From JALYXI01 sp963716685 (GTDB taxonomy: Bacteria > Acidobacteriota > Terriglobia > Bryobacterales > Bryobacteraceae), in NCBI GenBank assembly GCA_963716685.1, contig CAVQTR010000003.1, positions 1,054,001 to 1,118,000 of the forward strand: 64,000 bases of DNA, written 5' to 3'. A program made the position numbers and the translations under genes. Below are positions 25,998 through 35,741 of the stretch, in pieces; positions within the stretch are counted from its first letter, which is position 1, and every line of letters starts with the position of its first letter. The notes under the pieces are model-generated. The model saw nothing but the letters and a program-made list of their open reading frames with translations, made no database searches and was not told the origin of the DNA.

Positions 25998-27210
25998 GCG
26001 CACGGGCTCCGGTTTTCACTTCGCTTTTGGAACCGATGATTCTCGCAATCCGCGCGACTCCGATGGATCGCTGATAGTGATCGACAAACGCCCGGTGAGC
26101 TCGTTCGCCGGCTTCTGTGATCCGCTCGCGGTCGCTGTCGAGTTCGCGCAGGAGGGTGGTGAGACCCTCAACGTCGCCGCATTCCACCTGCCAGCCGCAC
26201 TTATACCGTTCGATGATCCGCGCTGGCGTGGCTGTTCGCGGCCCGATGAACAGAATTGGCCTTCCGGCGGCCATAATCCCGTAGGTCTTGCTGGGTACCG
26301 CCGAACCGAGGCACTCCGTTTTTTGCGCCACCAGCCCGATGTGTCCCGAAGCCAGCCTGGCGCCGAGTTCATGCCGTTCGCAGTAGGGTAGGAAAGCGGC
26401 GTTGGTCAGTTTCTCCTCCTCGCACAGATTCCGCAGCCAGCTGTAACGGGAACCGCCGCCCGCAAACGTGAATTGGATCCGCGGCGCCGCCTGATTGTCC
26501 GTGTGCAGCGCACGCAATGCGTGGGAAACGGTAACGGCATCATGCGCCAATCCAAAATTTCCCGAGTACAAAATGGAAAGCGGCGCCGGCGCGGCTGGCA
26601 GGGAATCAAGGACGCTGCCTTCCTGCACATCGTCGCTGTCCGCCCAATTTTCGGCGATAAAGATCTTTTCTTCCGGAATGCCATGAGCCAGAAGCCTGGT
26701 CTTCATGCACTCGCCCAGAACAATCACTCGGTCAGCCTGTTTGCGCGGCAGGTCCGCCAGCCACCCGAACACGCGGGCGGCGATGCTGCCGTTGGCAATC
26801 ACACCCAGATCAATGGCAACATCGGGGTACACGTCCATTTCCCAGATCACGTGCGAGGCGCCGCGTAGTTTTTGGATGGCCAGGCCGACAAGCGAAAGGA
26901 GCGGGGGAGTGGTCAGCGTAACTACCACGTCCGGGGAACTGACCTGAAATCCCTGCCACAGAGCTCCGGCGAGGAAACTAAGATACGAACCGACACGGCC
27001 GAAACGGCTGCGGGAAAACGCAGAGGTTCTGAGGCGAATGATTTCGACATCCGGCGGAGTCTGCGGAGTGGAGCTTTCGTAGCTCGCCGATCCGCAAATC
27101 ACCGAGACAGGCCGGCCCGACGCAGTTAAGTGGCTGGTTACATCGCCGAGCAACTGACTGGTGGCGGATGCGTCCGGCCAAAAGAACTGATTGAGGAAAA
27201 GAATCTTCAT
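25981..27210 (-). CDS. WcaI-like GT4 glycosyltransferase
   Basis: A 409-residue GT-B glycosyltransferase. The start MKILFLNQFFWPDASATSQL is strongly typical of the WcaI group. It has VVVTLTTPPLLSLVGLAIQK, VIVLGECMKTRL, PLSILYSGNFGLAHD and SKTYGIMAAGRPILFIG. These enzymes add a sugar during exopolysaccharide assembly. The ATG at 27210 is used. An in-frame TTG nine bases earlier gives only three extra residues. It is the first gene of a two-gene unit with the Cys-repeat protein, just ahead of the main operon. Confidence 0.87.
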   Translation of the reverse strand: MKILFLNQFFWPDASATSQLLGDVTSHLTASGRPVSVICGSASYESSTPQTPPDVEIIRLRTSAFSRSRFGRVGSYLSFLAGALWQGFQVSSPDVVVTLTTPPLLSLVGLAIQKLRGASHVIWEMDVYPDVAIDLGVIANGSIAARVFGWLADLPRKQADRVIVLGECMKTRLLAHGIPEEKIFIAENWADSDDVQEGSVLDSLPAAPAPLSILYSGNFGLAHDAVTVSHALRALHTDNQAAPRIQFTFAGGGSRYSWLRNLCEEEKLTNAAFLPYCERHELGARLASGHIGLVAQKTECLGSAVPSKTYGIMAAGRPILFIGPRTATPARIIERYKCGWQVECGDVEGLTTLLRELDSDRERITEAGERAHRAFVDHYQRSIGVARIARIIGSKSEVKTGARAHAAVG

Positions 27211-27617
27211 CGGGTGCAATACGGGCTGGTTCGCCGCGTTCCCGACAGGATGGGGTCGTACGGTGTTCGACGACAGCTTCGAAATGCAGGACTGCTTACA
27301 GCTTTGACGGTCAATGTAAATCCTCCGCGACCAAGATGTCGGTTAACGAACGCCCGTTTAACTTAATTCAAACTTATTGTTTGTTGAAAAGATGGTAATA
27401 CAAAGTACGGAAATACGCAATAATTTCAAATTTAAATACTTAAGGCGACCGAGATACACACATGGTCAAGTGGAGTTGTCTATTAATGGTAAGAGAAGCG
27501 ATTACACTAAGATAGCCACTCGAACCCGTTCTAAAGCGTACCTGTGCACCGACAGGCTGGGAAATTTAGAAAAAATGGATTCGAATTATAACTTTCGATG
27601 GCCGGAAATGCGGAAAA
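27211..27617. other. AT-rich intergenic stretch without a convincing gene
   Basis: These 407 bases separate the efflux operon end from the WcaI-like gene, both on the minus strand. The part from about 27340 to 27600 is strikingly AT-rich against a GC-rich background. It probably holds the promoter for the 27210 gene. CAAAC-TTATT-GTTTG at 27369-27383 is a small inverted repeat. A plus-strand frame of 95 codons crosses into the NodT-type gene but has no coding character. No clear terminator was seen. Confidence 0.4.
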
Positions 27618-29114
27618 TCAGGGTTTATTGCGTCCCATGGGGGCGGCTACCGAATCGCTGGTAACCTGGGTGGCGGCCGGCAGCTTCGTGTCATCCCAGC
27701 CGCCGCCCAGTGCCTGAATCAGTTGGACCGCTGCATTCATTTCACTGATTCGCAGGGTCACCTGAGTCTGCTGATCCGAGAGCAGCGTATTCTGAGCGGT
27801 GATGACGTTCAGATATGGGTCCAGTCCTGTCTGGTACCGGGCGAGGGCAATGTCCAGATAGCGTTGAGATGCCCGAATCGCCAATTCCTGCTGCATGATC
27901 TGCGCAGAGAGGACGCGCAGGGTGGCAATGTTGTCTTCCACCTGCTGAAAAGCAGTCAGCACGGTCTGCTTGTAAGCAGCCACATCGGCGTTGTATGTGG
28001 CCGTGTATTGGGCGATGGTGGCGCGCCGCAGACCGGCGTCAAACAGCGTCTCCGATGCCGATGCGCCCACGGACCAGAACAGCGCCGGCATCGAAAACAG
28101 CTTTGAGATCACCGAAGATTGCAGACCGCCGCTTCCGCCCAGGCTGATTGTTGGGTAGTAGGCAGCCTGTCCAATTCCGATCAGCGCGTTCGCCTGCGCC
28201 ATGGTGCGTTCCGCTGCCGCGATATCGGGCCGTCGCTGCAGCAGCTGCGATGGGACTCCGACCGGGATCGCGGGAATGGGAGTGGTGAGCAACCGGACCG
28301 GCATGGAGAATTCGGACGCGGGCTTGCCGATCAGCGTCGCCATGGCGTGCTCATAAAGAGCGCGGTTGGCCGCTATGCCGGTACCTGCCGCGACGGCGTT
28401 CTGCAGGGTAACTTCTGCCTGCGCCTGCGCTTCCGGACTGTCGATTCCCGTTTCCACCAGAGCGCGGGTCAACTCCAGAGACTGCCGTTCCGCGGCTATT
28501 GTCCGGTTGTAGAGATCCTGCAGAGTGTCCTGCCCGCGCAGTTCGAAATAATAGGCTGCCAGACTGGCCTGCTCGGAAAGACGCTCGTTTTCCAGATCGG
28601 CCGCGCTTACCTGTGCGCCGTACTGGAATTCTTTCACCGTGTTGCGAATGCGCCCCCACAGGTCGGGCTGCCAGGAGACATCAAAAGGCAGCGAAAAGTT
28701 ACCCGCTTGTGGACTGGTGCCGGAACCTGTTCCCGTTCGCGTGATGCTCGGTCCGCCGGTTACGCCCGGGAAGAAGCCGGAGCGCGCTTCGCGAACCTGA
28801 GCGCGCGCGGCCATGAAATTCTGAAAATAGCGTGCGATGTTCTGGTTATCGATCTCGAGCTGGTCTTCGAGCGCGTTCAATTCCGGCTCGTTGAAGATCT
28901 CCCACCACTTGCCCTTGAGAACGGCGTCCTGCGGCTGCGCGGGCTGCCAGGTGCCGGGAGGGGCTGCGGAGTAGGCCGCAGGAGCCGATTCCTTGAAAGC
29001 TGGAGGAGCGGGAACGGTTGGCTTGGCGTATTTCGGGCCAACTACGCAGCCGGTAAGCAAGACCGCGCACAGTGCCGGAAAGAATACTCTGCGCATAAAG
29101 TTCATGGTGTTCAT
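27618..29114 (-). CDS. NodT-type outer-membrane efflux lipoprotein
   Basis: The outer-membrane channel of the tripartite efflux pump, 498 residues. The N-terminus FFPALCAVLLTGCVVGPKYAKP has a lipobox (LTGC) and the VGPKY motif of the NodT/OprM family. Two TolC-like repeats follow, with typical blocks such as VSWQPDLWGRIRN and LLQRRPDIAAAERTMAQANA. The family ending TLLSDQQTQVTLRISEMNAAVQLIQALGGGW is present. Its start overlaps the preceding transporter gene as ATGA, though ATGs at 29105 and 29096 are possible. It completes the four-gene efflux operon. Confidence 0.92.
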   Translation of the reverse strand: MNTMNFMRRVFFPALCAVLLTGCVVGPKYAKPTVPAPPAFKESAPAAYSAAPPGTWQPAQPQDAVLKGKWWEIFNEPELNALEDQLEIDNQNIARYFQNFMAARAQVREARSGFFPGVTGGPSITRTGTGSGTSPQAGNFSLPFDVSWQPDLWGRIRNTVKEFQYGAQVSAADLENERLSEQASLAAYYFELRGQDTLQDLYNRTIAAERQSLELTRALVETGIDSPEAQAQAEVTLQNAVAAGTGIAANRALYEHAMATLIGKPASEFSMPVRLLTTPIPAIPVGVPSQLLQRRPDIAAAERTMAQANALIGIGQAAYYPTISLGGSGGLQSSVISKLFSMPALFWSVGASASETLFDAGLRRATIAQYTATYNADVAAYKQTVLTAFQQVEDNIATLRVLSAQIMQQELAIRASQRYLDIALARYQTGLDPYLNVITAQNTLLSDQQTQVTLRISEMNAAVQLIQALGGGWDDTKLPAATQVTSDSVAAPMGRNKP

Positions 29115-32100
29115 GCCGTCGCCTCCGTGGGCGCGCGCATCGGGACGTCTTTGTGGCCCTGCACTCGGAGGCGGAGCCGGTCGAGGAAAAGATAGATCAC
29201 GGGAGTGGTGTAGAGGGTAAGCGCCTGGCTGACAATCAGGCCGCCAATGATCGAGATGCCGAGCGGGCGGCGCAGTTCCGATCCCATGCCGGTCCCCAGA
29301 GCCAGCGGCACCGCTCCGAACAGCGCGGCCATGGTGGTCATCAGGATGGGGCGGAAGCGCAGCACGGAAGCTTCGAAGATGGAATCGCGCGTGTTCATGC
29401 CCAGGTTGCGCTCCGCGCTCAGCGCGAAATCGATCATCATAATCGCGTTCTTCTTTACAATCCCAATCAGCAGAATGATGCCAATGATGGACATCACGTT
29501 GAGTTCCGATTTCGTGAGCAGCAGCGCGAGAATGGCGCCGACGCTGGCCGGAGGAAGCGTGGAAAGAATGGTGATGGGATGAATCAGGCTTTCATACAGA
29601 ATGCCCAGCACCAGATACACCGCCAGGACCGCGGTCAGGATCAGGTAGGGTTCGGTCTTCAGCGATTCCTGAAACGCCTGCAGGGTGCCGGAGAACTGAC
29701 CGTGAATGGATTTCGGCATTCCCAGTTTCTGCTGCAGATTTTGTATCTCCTGCGCGGCCTCGCCCAGCGAGACGCCGTTTGCCAGGTTGAAAGAAACGGT
29801 TACGGACGGAAAAAGTCCGGTGTGATTGACCGAAAGCGGCGAGGTTGAAGGAACGTACTTCAGCACCGAATCGAGCGGGATGGGACCGCCGCCGGTCCGC
29901 GGAACCAGGTAGGTATCTTTGAGGCCGGCGGGTGACTGCCAGTATTTTGGAGCTGCTTCCATCACCACGTAATACTGATTCAGCTGCGTGTAGATGGTCG
30001 AGATCTCGGACTGCCCGAACGCATGGTACAGCGTGTTGTCGATCAGCTGAGGCGTTACGCCAAGGCGCGCGGCAGTGGGCCGGTCATAGTTGAGCAGGGC
30101 CTGCAAGCCATGATTCTGCTGATCGGTGCTAATGTCTTCGAAGCCTGGCGTGCGGCGCATTTCGGTCAGCAGCAGAGGACCATACTTCATCAGATCCGCC
30201 GTGGTTTCGGCCTGCAGAGTGTATTGGTACTGCGCATTGGACTGACGGCCGCCGATGCGGATATCCTGCACCGGCTGCAGAAACGTCGCGCCTCCGGGGA
30301 TGCGTGCCAGCTTCGGGCGCAGCCGGCCGATGATATCCGCCGCGCTGGTATCGGCGCGCTGATCGAGCGGCTTCAGCGCGATGAAAGTGAAGCCGCTGTT
30401 CGTGGCTCCCTGTCCGCCGGTAAAGGCCATCACATTCTCTACGCCGGGGTCGGACTTGATCACGCTCACGGCCCGCTGCACCGTCTCCCGCATGGCGTAG
30501 AACGACGTGTCCTGCGGTCCCTGCATACCGCCCGCAACGGCTCCGGTGTCCTGCTGCGGAAAGAATCCCTTGGGTACCCTGGCGATCAGGTAAACGTTCA
30601 CGCCCAGCGTTGCCAGGAAGACGACGAACACCAGCGCGGGATGGTCCAGCACCCAGATCAGGCTGCTGCGATAACAGGAGAGGATGAAATCGAAAATGCG
30701 CTCACTCCACTGGTACAGCCGGCCGTGCTGGATGTCTTTTTCGGCCCGCAGCACGCGCGAACACATGGTAGGCGTTGTGGTCAGCGAGACCACCATGGAT
30801 ACGATGATCGCGGTGGAAAGCGTGATGGCGAATTCGCGGAACAGGCGCCCGATGATGCCGCCCATTAGCAGCAGCGGAATGAATACCGCGATCAGGGAAA
30901 CGCTGATGGAGAAGACTGTAAACCCAATCTCAGCCGCGCCCTTGAGAGCGGCCTGAATCGGCGTCAGCCCCTCCTCCAGGTGGCGCGAGATATTTTCCAT
31001 GACAACAATGGCGTCGTCCACCACGAAGCCGCTCGCGATAGCCAGCGCCATCAGCGATAGGTTGTCGAGCGAGTAACCGCACAGGTACATCACTGCGCAT
31101 GTGCCAATCAGCGAGACCGGAACGGCTACAGCCGGAATCAGCGTGGCATGCGGATTTCGGAGAAACAAAAACACCACCAGCACCACCAGCATCACCGAGA
31201 TCACCAGCGTGCGCTCGATATCCGAAACGGAAGCGCGGATGGTGAGCGTGCGGTCGAGAATGGTGATGATATGCTGACCGCGCGGGACGCTGGCCTGAAG
31301 CGCTGGCAACGCAGCCTTCACGGCATCCACGGTCGTGATGATATTCGCGCCGGGCTGCCGGAAGATCAGCATGTTAACCGAAGGCTTGCCGTTCAGGAAC
31401 CCGGCCTGCCGCACCGTTTGCTGCGAATCCACCACATCCGCGACATCCTGGAGGCGAACCGCGCTGCCATTGTGGTACCCGATGACCAGCGGCTTGTAGT
31501 CGACGGCTTTCGAGATCTGATCGTTGGCGAGGATATCGGCGGTGGTGTTGCCGTCGGAGAACTGGCCTTTGGCCAGATTGGAATTCTGCCCGGCCACGAT
31601 CTGCTGCACCGCCGGCAGACTGATGCCATAGCTCGAGAGCTGGTTCGGATTGAGTTCGATGCGCACGGCCGGCAGCGAAGCGCCCACCACGGTCACCTGG
31701 CCCACGCCGGTGATCTGCGAAATGCGCTGCTCGATCACCGTGGAAGCTTCATCGTAGAGCGAGGCTACGTCATAGACGTCGGATTGGACGCCGAGCACCA
31801 GAATGGGCGAGTCGGCGGGGTTCACCTTCCGGTAAGTCGGGTTCGCGGGCAGATTGGCGGGTAGGTATGTGCGCGCCGCATTGATGCCCGCTTCCACGTC
31901 GCGCGCAGCGCCGTTGATATCGCGGCTTAGATCGAACTGCAGCGTCACACTGGTGGTGCCGAGGGTACTCGACGACGTCATCTCGGTTACGCCGGAGATG
32001 TGGCCGAACTCGCGCTCGAGTGGTGTTGCAACCGATGAGGCCATGATGTCCGGACTGGCGCCGGGAAGCTGAGCGGCGACGGTAATGGTGGGGAAATCCA

Positions 32101-32218
32101 CCTGCGGCAGCGGGGAAACGGGCAGAACGACGAACGCGATCGCACCAACCAGCGCGATGGCGACTGTCAGCAGAGTGGTGGCGACCGGACGTTCGATAAA
32201 GAGGCGCGACGGGTTCAT
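29111..32218 (-). CDS. mdtC: RND multidrug efflux transporter, MdtC-like
   Basis: A 1035-residue inner-membrane proton-driven pump with the full RND layout: N-terminal helix (RPVATTLLTVAIALVGAIAF), porter domain, six helices, second porter domain, five helices. The proton-relay Asp pair is in SGFVVDDAIVVMENISR, and PKGFFPQQDTGAVAG is the usual block after the seventh helix. The length is normal and no frameshift is seen. It overlaps the mdtB-like gene as ATGA. MdtB and MdtC normally form a mixed trimer. Here the mdtB-like partner appears broken, so MdtC might act alone. Confidence 0.92.
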   Translation of the reverse strand: MNPSRLFIERPVATTLLTVAIALVGAIAFVVLPVSPLPQVDFPTITVAAQLPGASPDIMASSVATPLEREFGHISGVTEMTSSSTLGTTSVTLQFDLSRDINGAARDVEAGINAARTYLPANLPANPTYRKVNPADSPILVLGVQSDVYDVASLYDEASTVIEQRISQITGVGQVTVVGASLPAVRIELNPNQLSSYGISLPAVQQIVAGQNSNLAKGQFSDGNTTADILANDQISKAVDYKPLVIGYHNGSAVRLQDVADVVDSQQTVRQAGFLNGKPSVNMLIFRQPGANIITTVDAVKAALPALQASVPRGQHIITILDRTLTIRASVSDIERTLVISVMLVVLVVFLFLRNPHATLIPAVAVPVSLIGTCAVMYLCGYSLDNLSLMALAIASGFVVDDAIVVMENISRHLEEGLTPIQAALKGAAEIGFTVFSISVSLIAVFIPLLLMGGIIGRLFREFAITLSTAIIVSMVVSLTTTPTMCSRVLRAEKDIQHGRLYQWSERIFDFILSCYRSSLIWVLDHPALVFVVFLATLGVNVYLIARVPKGFFPQQDTGAVAGGMQGPQDTSFYAMRETVQRAVSVIKSDPGVENVMAFTGGQGATNSGFTFIALKPLDQRADTSAADIIGRLRPKLARIPGGATFLQPVQDIRIGGRQSNAQYQYTLQAETTADLMKYGPLLLTEMRRTPGFEDISTDQQNHGLQALLNYDRPTAARLGVTPQLIDNTLYHAFGQSEISTIYTQLNQYYVVMEAAPKYWQSPAGLKDTYLVPRTGGGPIPLDSVLKYVPSTSPLSVNHTGLFPSVTVSFNLANGVSLGEAAQEIQNLQQKLGMPKSIHGQFSGTLQAFQESLKTEPYLILTAVLAVYLVLGILYESLIHPITILSTLPPASVGAILALLLTKSELNVMSIIGIILLIGIVKKNAIMMIDFALSAERNLGMNTRDSIFEASVLRFRPILMTTMAALFGAVPLALGTGMGSELRRPLGISIIGGLIVSQALTLYTTPVIYLFLDRLRLRVQGHKDVPMRAPTEATA

Positions 32219-35200
32219 GAATGCGCCTGCTCCGGCTGCGCGATCGTGGTCTTGCTGGGCCGCCGGTGGGCGAAACGCGCGCCAAGGTTGTCGAAGAAGA
32301 TATAGATCACCGGAGTGGTGTAGAGCGTCAGCACCTGGCTGAACAGCAGGCCGCCCACCATGGCCACGCCAAGCGGCTTGCGCAGCTCCGAACCGATGCC
32401 GGAACCGAAGGCAAGAGGCAGACCGCTCAGCAGCGCTGCCATCGTAGTCATCATGATGGGCCGGAAGCGCAGAAGAGAGGCTTGGTAAATGGCTTCGGTG
32501 GCGTTCTTGCCCTCATTGCGCTCGGCCTCCAGCGCAAAGTCCACCATCATGATGCCGTTCTTCTTCACGATGCCGATCAGCAGGATGATTCCGATAATGG
32601 CGACGATGTCCAGATCCAGATGGAAGAGCATCAGGGCCAGCAGCGCGCCTACGCCGGCGGAGGGCAGTGTCGAAAGGATGGTGATGGGGTGAACGAAGCT
32701 CTCATAGAGCACGCCGAGCACGATGTACACCGTCACCAGAGCGGCAAGGATCAGCAGCCCCTCGTTTGAGAGAGAGCCTTCAAAGGCAGCCGCTGTGCCC
32801 TGATAGTTCGCCACCACGCTGACCGGCTGTTTGTTTTGCGCGATCACCTTATTGATGGCATCCAGCGCCTGACCGAGCGAATAGCCGGGCCCCAGATTGA
32901 ACGAAATGGTGACGGCCGGGAACTGGCCCTGACGGTTGATGGAGAGCGATTCGCTTTGCGTTCGGAAATGCGCAAAGGCGCTTAGCGGAATGGGCGTGGG
33001 AAGAATGGAGCCGCCGCCGGCGCTGTTGCCCGCTCCGCCGCCGCCCCCTCCGCCCGAAGACCCCGGCGCGGCGTTGTTCGCCGAACCCGGGCGCGAGGTT
33101 CCGCTGGCCGATGTATTCGCGCTGGAAGAGATGCTGTTCTGATTGCGGGTTCCCGAAAGCACGCTGGTGACAGAACCGGCATTGGAAGAAGCCGAAAGCG
33201 CGGAAGTGGAGCTGACACCCGACGAGCCCAACGTGCTGCTGACGTTCCCGGAAACCAGCGCCGAGGTGTCTGAAGCGGGCGAGGAAACACCTGCGCGGGA
33301 GGACGCCGTGAGCAGCGCGTTGCCAGGCGACGCCGAAGCTCCCGCGCCCGCCCCTGACGAAGAACCCGCTGTGCTCGAAGAAGCCGAGGCGGAAGAACTG
33401 CTGGTCAGCGATGACTGGATGTAGATGTCGTGCAGCTTGCGCGGATCCACCTGAAACCGCGGATCGGCTTCCAGGATCACGTGATACTGATTCAGCTGCG
33501 TATACAGCGTGTTGATCTGCCGCTGCCCGAAGGCATCGTAAAGGGTGTTATCGATGGTGGCTGGAGTGATGCCGAAGCGCGACGCGGTCAGCCGGTCAAT
33601 GGTAAGCGCCTCCGCTACTCCGCCCAGCTGTTGATCTGTGGCCACGTCGGCCAGCTGCGGCAGCTTCTTCATGCTGAGCAACCAGATCGTGCACCACTGC
33701 GTTCAGCTCGGTCTGGTTGGGGTCTTCCACGGTGTATTGGTACTGCGTGCGGCTCACGCGGTCGTCCACGGTGAGATCCTGCACCGGCTGCATGTAGAGC
33801 TGGATGCCTTCCACCTTCGCCAGCTTGGGCACCAGCCGGTCGATCACGTCGGTTGCGGAGATTCCGCGCTGGTCCAGCGGCTTTGAGGTTGATCTGGATG
33901 CGGCCGCTGTTCAGCGTGGTGTTGGTTCCGTCCGCGCCGATGAACGACGAGACACCTTCCACCGCTGGATCGGCGAGCAGCACTTTCACAAGCGCCTGCT
34001 GGCTCTCCTTCATCTTCTCGAATGAAGTGGTGGCGGAAGCCTGTGAAATGCCTTGAATGATTCCGGTGTCCTGCGTCGGGAAGAACCCTTTGGGAACCGT
34101 GATGTACAAGATCACAGTGAGCGCCAGAGTAACCACCGCCACCAGCAGCGTGATGGTCTGGAAGCGCAGCACAAATTTCAGCGTGCGGCCGTAAAACGCG
34201 ATGATGCTCTCGAACATGCGCTCGGAGCTTCGATAAAACCGGCCCTGCTGGTCCGGAGGCGTGTAACGCAGCAGCCGAGCGGACATCATGGGCGTGAGCG
34301 TCAGCGACACAAATGCCGAGAGCACAATCGTAACGGCCAGCGTGACGGCGAACTGACGGAACAGCCGGCCCGCCACATCGCCCATGAACAGCAGCGGAAT
34401 CAGCACGGCGATCAGGGAGACTGTAAGGGACAGAATGGTGAAGCCGATCTGCTCGGCGCCCTTCAGCGCGGCATCCAGCGGCTTCTCGCCCTCTTCGATG
34501 TAGCGCGAGATATTTTCAATCATCACGATGGCGTCGTCCACCACGAAGCCGGTGGAGATAGTAAGCGCCATCATCGTCAGATTGTTCAGACTGTAGCCGG
34601 CCAGGTACATGACGCCGAACGTACCCACCAGCGACAGCGGCACCGCGATGCTGGGAATGATGGTGGCCGAGAGACTGCGCAGGAACAGGAAGATCACCAT
34701 CACAACCAGTGCGATGGTGAGCAGCAGTTCGAACTCAACGTCTTTGACCGAAGCCCGAATAGCCGTGGTGCGGTCGGTGACCACTTGCTACGTGAACCGC
34801 CCTCGGAAGCGTGCTCTCCAGCTGCGGCAGCAGCTTTTGGATGCTGTCCACCACCTGAATGGTATTGGCGCCAGGCTGCCGCTGAATGTTTAGGATCACC
34901 GAAGGCGTGTAGTTCGTCCACGCCGCCAGGCTTGGTGTTTTCCACGCCGTCAACCACCCGCGCCACATCGGTCAGCATGACCGGCGCTCCATTACGGTAA
35001 GCCACCACAACGCCCTTGTAATCGCTGCTGGTCAGCAGTTGGTCGTTGGCATTGATCGTGTAATCCTGCGCCGGTCCATCGAAATTGCCTTTTGCGGAGT
35101 TCAGGCTGTTTCCGGTCAGCGCCGTTGCGCAGATCTTCCAGATTGATGCCGTAAGCGGCCAGCGCCGTGGGGTTGGCCTGGATGCGCACGGCCGGTTTCT

Positions 35201-35741
35201 GCCCGCCGGAGATGCTGACCAGGCCTACGCCGGAAATCTGGGAAATCTTCGGCGCGAGGCGCGTATCGGCCAGGTCCTCCACCGTCGACAGCGCCATTTC
35301 CGTCGAGGTAAGCGAAAGCGTCAGGACGGGAGCGTCGGCAGGGTTGGACTTGCTGTAAATCGGAGGGGTCGGCAGGTTGGCTGGCAGATAACTCTGGGCG
35401 GCATTGATAGCCGCCTGCACTTCCTGCTCCGCCACATCGATGTTGAGGCTGAGCTGGAACTGCATGACGATGACCGAGACGCCGCCGGCGCTGGTGGAGG
35501 TCATCTGGCTCAGGCCGGCCACTTCGCCGAACTGCCGCTCGAGCGGCGCGGTCACGCCGGAGGCCACCACTTCGGGACTCGCGCCCGGGTAATAGGTCAG
35601 CACCTGAATGGTGGGGTAATCCACTTCGGGAAGCGCCGAGACCGGCAGCTGAAAGTAAGCCACGCCGCCCGCAAGGAACAGCGCTGCCATCAGCAAAGCC
35701 GTCGCGACCGGACGCAGGATAAACGGCCGGGAGGGATTCAT
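32215..35741 (-). pseudogene. mdtB: RND transporter (MdtB-like) with five +1 frameshifts
   Basis: The sequence encodes a complete MdtB-like transporter only if five single bases are removed, near 35122, 34930, 34785, 33883 and 33680. Removing them gives a frame of 3522 bases (1173 residues) with all RND landmarks: RPVATALLMAALFLAGGVAY, SGV-type porter blocks, STGFVVDDAIVMIENISR and PKGFFPTQDTGIIQG. Each extra base enlarges a short run or doublet. There are no stop mutations apart from those caused by the shifts, so the breaks are recent or are sequence errors. It also carries a Ser/Gly-rich insert (33007-33411). Start and stop overlap the neighbours as ATGA. Confidence 0.85.

Noticed and set aside
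27377..27664. Plus-strand frame of 95 codons in the AT-rich gap
   Set aside because: No ribosome binding site or known motif, and it runs into the conserved end of the NodT-type gene on the other strand.
33007..33411. Ser/Gly-rich stretch as a separate gene or mobile insertion
   Set aside because: It keeps the reading frame of the transporter, has no repeats at its ends and no start of its own, so it is treated as a protein insert.
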